From assembly GCA_000507305.1 (NCBI GenBank), contig DF241197.1, forward strand, positions 17,735 through 81,734: a stretch of 64,000 bases of DNA, given 5' to 3'. Of this stretch, positions 1-10,801 are shown piece after piece. Below the pieces are notes generated by a model. It worked only from the letters and a program-made list of their open reading frames with translations, made no database searches and was not told where the DNA came from. The translations under genes were made by a program, and so were the position numbers. Within the stretch, counting starts at the first letter, position 1. Each line of letters opens with the position of its first letter. Source of the stretch: Breviolum minutum Mf 1.05b.01 (Eukaryota; Sar; Dinophyceae; Suessiales; Symbiodiniaceae).

Positions 1-684
1 AGAAACGTCTCAAAATGCTGCAAAACGCATGTGTTTTCAACATTTTTACCTGCAAATGTGCTTCGCGCCACAGCGGCGTGCGATTTTTGACATGAAACCT
101 CCAAAAGTGCTTCGCGCCACAGCCGCGTGCCATTTTTGAACATCGGAACTTCCAAAATTGGTCCGAGATTGTGGTGTTTTGTGCATTTTGACTTGAAAAT
201 GCGCTTCGCGCCACAGCGGCGTGCCATTTTTCAACATCGGAACGTCAAAAAGTGCTCCGACCATGAGGTGTTTTGCGCATTTTGACCTAACAATGTGGTT
301 TTCACCACAGCGGCGTGCCATTTTTCAACATCGGAACGTCAAAAAGTGCTCCGACCATGAGGTGTTTTGTGCATTTTGACCTAACAATATGGTTTTCGCC
401 ACAGCGGCGGGCCATTTTTCACCTGTCTGCTGAACAGCTACCTCCGCACCCGCCGCTTTAGCGAGCCTACTTTTCGAACATCAGGAACCACGAATCATTG
501 AAAAAACACAGCGATTCGCGACGTCCCTAACATTTTTCGCGCATGTACCTTCTTTCGAGTGACGCTACACGCGTGGTGTTGATCTTCTTTCTGCTGACTT
601 GACATCTCTACTCTGCTTGACACCTCTACTCTGCTTTTCAACTCTGCATATGGTCGGAAGTTAGACTTCTAAACTTCCTTCGAT
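1..684. repeat. Satellite block, copy 1 (~93-bp units plus unique tail)
   Basis: Units of about 93 bp carry the core CGCGCCACAGCGGCGTGCC followed by CATTTTT and a CATCGGAAC motif; units recur near 110, 205, 298 and 392. A tail from about 425 to 684 follows and ends in GTCGGAAGTTAGACTTC. The whole block, starting AGAAACGTCTCAAAATGCTG, recurs at 1113-1812. Because 93 is a multiple of three, stop-free frames arise by chance; I treat these as non-genic. Confidence 0.85.
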
Positions 685-687
685 CAT

Positions 688-1000
688 CTACTCTTTTGTA
701 GTCAGAAAAGACATAGTGGGGGTTGCGACTAAATGTCATCCGCTCCTTTGTAATCAGAAAAGACATGCAAGAAGAAAATAACAGTGCCGGATGCAACGAA
801 ATCTCATCCCCTCGTGGTGAAGGTCATTCCCTATTTTGCAGTCAGTAAAGACATACAAAATGAGAAATGATGTAGCCGAATGTAACGAAAGTCATTGTAA
901 GTCATTGTACAAAATATCATCGACTCTTTTGTCGTCAAAAAAGAAAGAGTGGCGGGCGCAACGAAATGTCATCCCCTCCTTTGTAGTCAGTTAGTTTGGT
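688..1000. repeat. Irregular tandem repeat, GTAGTCAGAAAAGACAT type
   Basis: The motifs GTAGTCAGAAAAGACAT and CAACGAAATGTCATCCCCTC recur several times with variable spacing of roughly 60-90 bp. No convincing coding frame is seen. Confidence 0.6.
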
Positions 1001-1004
1001 GACT

Positions 1005-1112
1005 ACATTGTTAGTGAGTAAGTAAGTTAGTTAGTTAGTGAGTTAGTTAGCTAATGAGTTAGTTAGTTAGTTAGTTCGTTCGTTCGTTAGTTAGTTAGTG
1101 AGCTAGTCAGTT
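1005..1112. repeat. (TTAG)n tetranucleotide tract
   Basis: The tract is nearly uninterrupted TTAG with a few TGAG and TTCG variants. It separates the two copies of the satellite block. Confidence 0.85.
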
Positions 1113-1812
1113 AGAAACGTCTCAAAATGCTGCGAAACGCAGGTGTTTTCAACATTTTGACCTGCAAATGTGCTTCGCGCCACAGCGGCGTGCAATTTTT
1201 TGACATCAAACCTCCAAAAAGTGGTCCGTACCCATTTTGACTTACAAATATGCTTCGCGCCACAGCCGCGTGCCATTTTTCAACAGCGTAACGTCCAAAA
1301 TGGCGCCGACACCGTCAGTTTTTTTGCATTTTCACTTGCAAATGTGCTTCGCGCCACAGCCGACGTGCCATTTTTCAACATCGGAACTTCAAGAATGGCT
1401 CCGACCATGAGGTGTTTTTACATTTTGACTTGCAAATGCGCTTCGCGCCACAGCCGCGTGCCATTTTTCAACATCGGAACTTCAAAAATGGCTCCGACCA
1501 TGAGGTGTTTTGCGCATTTTGACTTGCAAATGTGCTGCGCGCCACAGTGGCGTGCCATTTTTGAACAGCTACCGCCGCACCCGCCGCTTTAGCGAGGCTA
1601 CTTTTCGAACATCAGGAACCACGAATCATTGAAAAAACATAGCGATTCGCAACGTCCCTAACATTTTTCACACGTGTACCTTCTTTCTAGTGACTCGACG
1701 CGCGTGTGTATCTACTTTCTGCTGACTTGACATCTCTTCTCTGCTGAACACCTCTACTCTGCCTTTCAACTCTGCATATTGTCGGAAGTTAGACTTCTAA
1801 ACTTCCTTCGAT
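1113..1812. repeat. Satellite block, copy 2
   Basis: This is a direct duplicate of 1-684. It has the same opening 21-mer with one change, satellite units near 1170, 1256, 1347, 1438 and 1531, and the same tail ending CTTCCTTCGAT. The 140-codon open frame here is translated satellite and is not called as a gene. Confidence 0.85.
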
Positions 1813-2225
1813 TACAGAGTTGTACTGGAGTAGTACTTTCTGGTACAGAGTAGTACTGGAGTAGTACTTTGTAGTACTGGAGTAGTACAGAATAGTATTG
1901 GAGTAGTACTTTGTAGTACAGAATAGTACTGGAGTAGCACTTTTCATTACTTTGTAGTAAGGAGCAGTACTGGGCAATGTTTGGTGCGTAGAAAGGGTCG
2001 CATGTCGTTGCGGGCTCATCTGCGACAGTTAGGTAGAGACTTTCGCATCATCTAGAACTTGCTGTCACGTGGAGTTGCCCGCTGCGACCAAGGCAACAGA
2101 TGCCAACTTTGGTCGCGTCAGCAGAAAAAAGGTTCAATCACAAACGATTCTATAGGCACATGTTCTTCTGATCATATTTATATATATTCTACCTTTTGAA
2201 ACTTCCGCCACCGCCTCATGCGGCT
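1813..2225 (+). mobile_element. Dispersed non-autonomous repeat, copy A
   Basis: The first part is a run of TAGTAC-centred units (GGAGTAGTACTTTGTAGTAC). It is followed by about 190 bp of less repetitive sequence, GATTCTATAGGCA, and a 3' end reading CTTTTGAAACTTCCGC then CACCGCCT..GCGGCTCTACTGGTAT. The same order of parts recurs at 57616-58065, and the 3' end alone at 4015-4115. The copy sits exactly between the two inverted satellite arms. No ORF of its own is visible. The class is unknown; a SINE-like or MITE-like element would fit. Confidence 0.55.
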
Positions 2226-2345
2226 CTACTGGTATATGAATTAAACATCCTGGAATGTAGGGAACATATCAATATGGAATTGATATGAATTGATGAATTA
2301 AGAATTTCACTGGTCCTAGAGCCTTTCAACGAAAAAACTTAAATT

Positions 2346-3240
2346 ATCGAAGGAAGTTTAGAAGTCTAACTTCCGACAATATGGACAGTTGAAAAGCAGA
2401 GTACAGTAGTCAAGTCAGCAGAAAGAAGATGCAATAGCGCGAAAGTCAGAAGAAAGAAGACACACCCGCGCCAAATGTTAGAGAAGTCGCGAAACGCTAT
2501 GTTTCTTCAATGATTCGTGTGTCGGGCCAGTCGAAAAGTAGGCCTGTTAAAGTGGCGGGTGCGGAGGATGGTGCTCAGTAGAGAAATCAGAACTTGCACG
2601 CCGCATTGGCGAAAAGCGCATTTTGAAGTCAATATGTACAAAACACCTCATGCGCGGAGCACTTTTTGAAGTTCTGATGTCGAAAAATTGCACGCCGCTG
2701 TGGCGAACAGCACATCATAAAAACACCTCAAAGCATTTTTTGAAGTTCTGATGTCGAAAAATTGCCCGCCACTGTGGCGAGAAGCGCGTTTGATTGGAAG
2801 TTAAAACGTGCAAAACACCTTATGGCAGAGGAGCACTTTTTGAAGTTGAGATGTCGAAAAATTGCAGGCCGCTGTGGCGAACAGCACATTATGAAGTCAA
2901 AATGTTAAAAAACTGGGGGTCCGGGAACACTTTTTGAAGCTCTGATGTCGACAAATTGCACGCTGCTGTGGCGAAAAGCGCATTTTGAAGTCAAAATGTA
3001 CAAAACACCTCATGCTCGGAGCACTTTTTGAAGTTCTGGTGTCGAAAAAATGCACGCCGCTCTGGCGAAAAGCACACTTTGAAGTCAAAATGTACAAAAC
3101 ACCTCATGCTCGGAGCACTTTTTGAAATTCCGATGTCGAAAAATTGCACGCCGCTGTGGCGAGAAGCACATGTCCAAGTCAAAATGTTTAAAAAAACAGT
3201 CTCGGAGCACTTTTTGAAGTTCGGATGTCTAAAATTTTTT
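2346..3240. repeat. Inverted arm of the satellite block
   Basis: It begins ATCGAAGGAAGTTTAGAAGTC, the reverse complement of the end of the blocks at 684 and 1812. It then runs backwards through the tail (~2350-2585) and about seven 93-bp satellite units (2590-3232). With 1113-1812 it forms a large imperfect palindrome around 1813-2345. Confidence 0.85.
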
Positions 3241-4010
3241 CAGTTAGCAAGTTCGTCAGCCAATCAATCAGTCAACTAGTCAATTAGTCAGTTAATGAAT
3301 CAATGCATTAGTCAGATATAATCAGTTCCTCAATTAGCCAAGCAGTCAGTTACTCAATCAGTGAATTAGTTAACTTGGTCAGTTACTCAAGTAGTCAATT
3401 GGTCACCTAGTCCGTTGGTTAGTCAGTTAGTCAACTTAGTTAGCTAGTCAGTCAGTCAGTCAGTCAGTCAGTCAGTCAGTCAGCCAGTCAGTCAATCAGT
3501 CAATCATTCAGTCAGTCAGTCGGTTAGCTCATTATAGTTAGTCAAGTAGTCAGAAAGTCAGTTAGTCAGTCATGTCAGTTAATCAGTTAGTCAGCTACCT
3601 ACTCAGTCAGTCAGTCAGTCAGTCAGTCAGTCAGCCAGCCAGCCAGTCAGTCAGTCAGTCAGTCAACAAGTCAGCTCGTCAGTTAATCAGTCAGTCAATT
3701 GGTGAGTTAGTCAATTGGTCAGGTAATCAGTTCGCTAGTTGGTCAATTAGTTTGTCAGTTAGTCAGTTCGTCAGTTAGCTAGTTAATTTGTTCGGTAGTC
3801 AGTTAGCCCATTAGTCAGATAGTCAGTTAGTCAGGCAGTCAGTCAGTCAGTAAGTAAATTAGCCTGTTCGTCAGTTCATCAATCCGTCAATTAGTCAGTT
3901 AGCCAGTCAGTCAGTCAATACGTCAGTTCATCACTTAGGCAATTACTCAGTTAATCAGGACGTCAACCAGTCAATTAGTCAGTTAGCTAGTTAGTCAGTT
4001 GGTCAGTGTT
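3240..4010. repeat. (TCAG/TTAG)n tetranucleotide tract
   Basis: About 770 bp of GTCA/GTTA four-base repeat are present, with pure CAGT runs near 3440-3490 and 3605-3665. The open frame rich in Ser-Val-Gln-Ser at 3572 is low-complexity translation, not a gene. Confidence 0.9.
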
Positions 4011-4014
4011 TTTG

Positions 4015-4115
4015 CTCTGACATCCGTGACTCACAACAAGCAATCTCTCCTATAGTTTTCCTCTTCTTGAAACTTGCGCCACCGCCTTGTGCGGCACTAC
4101 TGGTACCATACCTAG
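4015..4115 (+). mobile_element. Dispersed repeat, 3'-end fragment (copy B)
   Basis: It contains TCTTGAAACTTGCGCCACCG and then CTTGTGCGGCACTACTGGTA, matching the 3' end of the element at 1813-2225 with a few changes. The TAGTAC-rich 5' part is missing, which would suit 5' truncation on insertion. Confidence 0.5.
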
Positions 4116-5248
4116 TAAATAGAATATCATCTTCCAATTCTGGGCAACGATAGCTCCGGGGCAAGAGCGCTACTGATGATGCAACCAATGTTCCACAAAT
4201 CCGTGCTAGCCAATATTCATCAATATTCAACACTTGTCGGAGATGACCATAATAAAATCTGCCGAATTCTGTGTACCTTTTTCTTGGCGATGCTTTTGTA
4301 CAATTGAAAAAGTGACATTCTACTTGTTGGTGGTTTCAACCCCTTTGAAAAATATTAGTCAAATTGGATCCTTTCCCCAAGTAGGGGATGAAAATAGAAA
4401 ATATTTGAAACCACCATCTAGTCTATGATGCTGCATCCGAAACATCCATGACATATAAAATAAATCATATGTATAACATTGTGACGTGTATCAAATGCAT
4501 TCAAATGCACTCTAATTGCACTGTACACAAATGAGGAGCATTTAGAGGCAAATCATACGGCAGGTAGTCATGATGCTTCTAGACTTACAGATGTAAATGG
4601 CATGCAGCATACGGTATGCGTACAAACGATTGCCGACTAAATGGAACACAAACACATGTACACACACATTCAAAAAATCCGAAAAAGAGATCAGCCCACA
4701 CACTCACACATCACAACATGCATCATACGCACCTCACGACATGCATGACATACAATAAGCATACCTTACATCTATCCACCGCCGATCAAGTGTACACGAC
4801 CCATGTACAAAGGCAAGGGCGCAAATCAAGTCTCATGACTTTACATGTCAAAACATGTCAATACATTGATGCTTTCCTTAGTTGATCAGCGGCCACATAA
4901 ATGCAACTCCATTATAGCGTCGCTATATTGTAATATCATGGTATGATATGGTATGATTAGAAGTGCATAGACTCCACATGGCTCACCACATGCTTTTCCA
5001 CATGCCCTCCTTTGATCTCCTATGTAGATATAAGTGCGTCTGAAAGCTTCTCAACAGCTTTCAAAAGGGAAAAGAAAAGTTTGGATTTGAAACGATTTGG
5101 ACTTTACATAGACGTGAGCATAGAGGATGAGGAGTCACATTCATGATGCCCTGATCAAACTTTTTTCCGACTCACCAGACCTATCCAACTTCGATGGATT
5201 TTCAGTACAAAGTATGCTGCCGACTGGAGCGATAGTGCATCCGAGGTG
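4116..5248. other. No gene recognised
   Basis: I see no reading frame with splice support. The stretch includes a CACA-rich segment near 4650-4760. The last exons of the arginyl-tRNA synthetase gene, which reads leftward into this stretch, should lie here or be lost, but I could not find them. Confidence 0.4.
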
Positions 5249-8200
5249 CTCCCACAAGTAGTCAGTGAGGTGATGCAAATGTAAATCGGCCAAAATTGCC
5301 TCACTGCATCTGAGCGATCCAAACTACTTTCTTCTGTCTATGCTCACTCCCAAGAGGTATGCAGCGTGTCGCCGCCAGTCACACATTTACGTACATTTGC
5401 ATTTGCATACCTCGATACCCCTCGCCGTGACGAATGGCCTCAATGACATCGGGGAATTGAAGCAGCTTCAGCCTCATGATCTGCAGATAGGCAAACAAAC
5501 ACACAGAGCGTCCTACGTCCCTATTCCTATGTGCCCAAATGTCCGGTCCATGAAACCTTCTCTTGCGAAGGAACGAAGAGTGCAAAAAATACGGCGCACA
5601 TGACCCAGTTTATCCCAGATTCCAGTGCAGATCTGTATAGATGTGTCTGGTCTATGGGGCATCTCGGGCACAGTCTTGCGCATCCTCTCGCTATGCAAAA
5701 GAGACGGCAAGACAAAGTGTGGGATACATACACCGAGGTTTGCAGCGCAGCGAAGGCTCAAGGCTCAACATCTGGGACTTCGGCGCCAGGTCTCTTTCAG
5801 CATCGTGCTTGACCTGCTCAAATTTTACAAACCCAAACTATCCCAAACTCATAGTGGAGTTGCAAAGTTCTTAGAGCACCGTCCCGGCATGGCGTGTCAA
5901 CACATGACGACTGCGAATACTCGCCTGTAAACTCTGTGAGGGAATGCTGCCAATGTCGACCCCAGCTTTCCGCTGAATGGACTTAGCCGGTGATGCGCTG
6001 CGTTTGCTTCAACTCATAAGTGCGGCTGCCCTACCGCCGTGCTCTGCTATGCTGTGTTCCAAACTCGAATCCTTGCGTAGGCATAGAACAGGAACACTGC
6101 AGAGTTCCCCTGCAGCGCAGATCGTTCTTGCAGGGCAGAATTCTGGGGCACAAATCCGGAACAGAGATAGAGAGAACAAAGGCAAAAAGACAAAAAAGAC
6201 TATGCTGCTACACATCTGCTACCTTCTGCTAATACAATGAACTCAAGCCTTGGCATCAAGCATCCTGTCCCAGTTGAACACATAGTTGCTTGTCCTGTTC
6301 CTCAATAAATTCTGGAAGCTTTGTGACCATGTATGACCAGCAAAATCCAGAGCAAACAAGTCAGGCCCCTCCAGTCACCATGACCAGTAAAGATGAGACC
6401 CGCACTGCTTCATATCGAAGTACCTGACTGCAGCAATCCCAATTTTTTGGGCTGCATCCTTCTGTTCCTGGAAACTTTTGGCAAACAGCGTGACTGCCAG
6501 GCGACAATCCGACGATAGAGACGAAGGCCGACACTGGAAATGCAAGAAGAATACAATTACAATAAAAGCTGATGAAATCTTATGAATTGGAATGAGAGGA
6601 AGTCAGAGCTGACATGGTCGACAACAGTTCCCCCAACCTCTCCTCTTCGCCTGTCAGAAATGCCTCTCCACCATTCTTCTGTTGCTCCTCCACCCTCTTG
6701 TTGATTTCCTGGCAAAGTGTGTGAAATGTTGTTGCTGTGCTCACCGCGTTTTTGTCGTTTGTGCTTCCTTACACAAAATCGACTAGCGAAGTCGCGGGCT
6801 GCAGTGACTTGATCTTGCCAAGTCACGAGCGTAGCTCTCTGCACGGCCTCCCGGTGTGACATATTCAGTACGTTGAGTACAGTTGGCAAGCACCGACATG
6901 GACCCTCTCAAGCGACGTGCAATTGGTTTGGTCGAGCAAATGTTCCTTTTCCCTGGCACCTCATCCAAAAGGTCTCCAAGCTTAACTGTCTCTCCTGACC
7001 TGCAGTCTTAGACATTCGAAAACTGAACCGAACGTCATGTTACAAAGATGGTTGGCGACGTGCAAAACGATATTATATGCTACCTTGAGAGGGGTCCGGG
7101 CAATCCTTTCCCCAGAAATACTGAACACTTATTCCACCCTGGTCCGCGTAGTATTAAAAACTATTCTCATGCCCAGTGCCGCAATAAGACAATCTGTGAT
7201 ATCTATGTATGTCTTTGTCAGAAATCCCCCCCGCCAAATCCGCCCGCACCGGTAGGTGCAAAGGGCGCGTCTTTCCGGAGGCACTAGCAACAGGTCAGCT
7301 GTAGCTGTGGGAGGGAAAAATACGTAAACCACTATTTCTAGCACGTAAATCCATCAAGATAAAATGAATAGGATAAGAAACAGTTCTTACCTTTTTCATG
7401 GTTGTTTTTCCATGGTTTTGGACAATCTCAAAACACTGTCAATTATCTACCTGAAATCAAAATTATATTTGGTTTTTCCTTACCACACGCTACTTTTTCG
7501 ACAAGCGAATGAATTTACCCTTCTGGAGAAAAAACAAATTGCAAAACATAAAGCAGTTCTTTACCACATTCATTGACGAGTGTTTTCAATTAGCACATTC
7601 ATTTACTTTTATTGAAACACTGAGTGTAGAATATAAAACACTTCGTTACCAAAGTCATCAACTTATTTTTCGCTAAACACATACATTTACCTTTTTTGGT
7701 AAGAAATGAAACAGTCCTTCCTTCGGAAAACGCAGCAGAAAATGCTAAAGCGCAATTCTTTTCAAGAAGACGTGTTAGAATTGCCATTCATTGAAATTGA
7801 TCGTAGTAGATGAACCAGCTCTGTACCTAATTCGCATATTATGCAGTTTCTACTTGGGTCATGACCATCATGTTTCACTATGCCTAAGCAGCTCTTTGCC
7901 CTTCTCACTTTGTCTCAACTGTTTCATCTACCACCTACCTCACTCAATGATGTGAATGAGCGTCATCTATGTTGTTTCTCTATACGTCTGGTTTTTCATA
8001 AGTTTCAACTCCAGTTTCCAAGACATCATATTCAGCTTAGCCTTGAAAATTCTTGAGAAATGACATCTATATCTAAACATAGTTTCATGCATATTCGTTC
8101 TTGCTTCTTGCATTTATTTTCTGGCACTTTTCTGATTTACAATGTTTTTTTTTCAGGGGCGTCGGATGGGTTTATCCGAACATGCAGCAGCGAGTCTAGC

Positions 8201-10736
8201 TGCCGAAGAAAAGGTGAAAATGGCCACTCACAAGTAAAGGATGTCATGATGCAAGATCATGCAAGATCGAGGTATGGTTGCAGCACAATAGTACGAGCAT
8301 CTGTAGGGCTGATGGGAAACCTTTGGTACCAAGGAATCTGTCCGTCACGAAGAAGGTGATGGTATTTTGCTGGATCCGCGATAAGATTGTCCCAAATAGT
8401 GGTCTGATTTATATTGCTTTGACATGCTGAATTTTCCTTTCAATGTTTTAGCGCACCTATCACAAATCCATTCACGCTTCAGTCTTGCCAAATAATACTT
8501 CTTGAAATAATTTTCGCCGAAGGGCTTAGTACTGTAATATCCATTGTCCTGTTTTCTTCAATCACCATTTCTTTTCTTGACAGTCTTACAATCACTTCAC
8601 GCCGCACTTGTGGAAACTTCATCTTCTTCACTGACTTCTTTCCACAATAAATCAAAATTGTCGTCACATATTTCCTGTTTCACTCCACTATTGTCCAAAT
8701 ACGCTGTCATTGTAATTGCAAATATATAAAGTGTTACATCCTTATAGCATTTAACAAAAATGTTGTGCAAATAAACTTGTGCCCAGTCACATGTCTATGT
8801 ATTTATGCCTCGCTGAATATACGTACGTGTACCTGACGTATAGAAGAGGAGCAAACTCATGTGAGCAACGGACTAAACCTATTACATCCGCGAAAAGACG
8901 TGGCTGAAATGGTCATCGTTTTTTGTGTGTCCCTCATCGTTCCTGAGGATGTAATGTTTGCAATAAAATCAGGCGAACATGTGTATCAAGAGTCATCGTT
9001 TTTTGTGTCACCCCTATCGTTCCTGAGAGTTTCATGATGGTATCAAGTATCAATGTCCTGGTGTAACTGTTCCAAAATGTAGGAGGTTTTGGCGGGCGCT
9101 CATGTCAATACAAGCAAGTTGAGTGGCTGAGCCTGGGAAAGCAGGCATAAATAACGAACAACACTGGTGTCAAGAAGACGGGGACATGGAAGTCATGCAA
9201 GTTTCAAAACAAGGTCGAACGAGCTCTTAAACTAAACACGGTGGACCGGGAGAGATCAAAACATGCGCCGAGTTTCCAGAAAGAAACGCAAGAATAACGA
9301 ACATGGCTCAGTTGAAAACTTTACGACTAAAACAAACATTTGTAGATATATAGTTGAGACGCGTTGACAAATACAAAGTGCTGACACACAATGCGCCTGC
9401 GCTGCCTATATAATTCGATTTGCAGTAATTTGTAATGAATTGCTCTTGGGAGCACCAAAGGGGCTCCTTCCGTTGTCGGTTCTTCGTGCATCCTCTGCCT
9501 ATGTGCTTCTGGACTCAATTGCAATCTTTATGGACTCAATTGCAATCTACTTGATAGGATACCTCGCGCGCATGTCTGCCAGTCTGCCATCGCATATCCA
9601 TACTTGCTCGGATCGTGCAAAACATACGGACAGGCGCAGAACATCTGCCGACATCACGGGGGGCTTGGGACATTAGATGAAATGTGCCATCTAAACTAAA
9701 TGCCTAGGAAATATCCTCGTGAATCGTGAATGTGATGAACTGAACATGACAAGATCCGACAATCGCAAGTTTGAAAAATATTTGATCGCGTGCTGAGAAG
9801 ACCTCAAAATGATTCAAAATGCACATCATGCATCATAATGCACGTAAATGAATGTCCTTGTTTTGAACTTCTTCTTGTCCTCAGACTGCACAACGCCAAA
9901 TCCTTGCGGCTTCACGAGTTCTTTCATTCGGCGAGCAACTTCCAATGTCTAGAGTGAAGAAGCTGCCAGCTGCAGGCGAGACGCCCATGTGATCACAGCG
10001 CGTCAAAGGCGGCCTGTGCCAGCCAGCCTATAGCTGAGGAAGGAGAAGGTTCTTTAAAAAAAAAATGCTTGAAAAAAGTCGGGAAACAAGACAGTTCACT
10101 CCAGGGAAAACGTAATCACTAGAGTTACAGTAATCATCCAAAACAAATGCAGCTGTTCAAATTGACATACAGAAATTGAAGACTGCACTGGATTCCATTT
10201 TGATGTATAAATCGAAAATGTATAAAGGCTGGTGTCAACACATGACAACCACTCATGATATTTCTATACACTCCTCTGAAACTGCACCCTCCTTCCAGCT
10301 TATATTTCAAATGCTTCCAGCGAATTGGTCCAAGGACCCCGTGGTTGGGCCGGCGAAGGAGGATGTCCATACATTTTCTTTGTATATCTTTGTAATTCTT
10401 TTTGAGAGTGTCCGTTCCACCCAAATCCACATGGAGAGGCTTCAAGGCCGGGTCGGGTGCGACCGATGGCAACTTGTACCTTACGTTATCATTCTTTTTC
10501 ACTATTTTTCACTTCGCATCTTTTCTAATGTACCTGTACATGGACCAAAGGGTCCATGTAGATGACTATTACGATATATATTGAGCTTGATTTATCTTGA
10601 TTTCAGAACGGCAAGCAATTGATGCCAATCTCAAAGGCTCATGTATAGTCAGCGCATCTGAGCATTGAGTTTTCTCTTCAGAGTTTGTTTTGGTTCCAAC
10701 GCACTGTTCATGCAGCTGGGCAAACACCCAAAAAAG

Positions 10737-10801
<65 letters not shown>

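Noticed and set aside
1170-1592. 140-codon plus frame
   Set aside because: It repeats with the ~93-bp satellite period, so it reflects a unit length divisible by three, not a gene.
3240-4010. CRISPR-like array
   Set aside because: The repeat is a four-base microsatellite with no spacers, in a eukaryotic genome.
10134-10565. Overlapping frames of about 125 codons on both strands
   Set aside because: Neither frame has splice support or family resemblance, and they lie in a synthetase intron.
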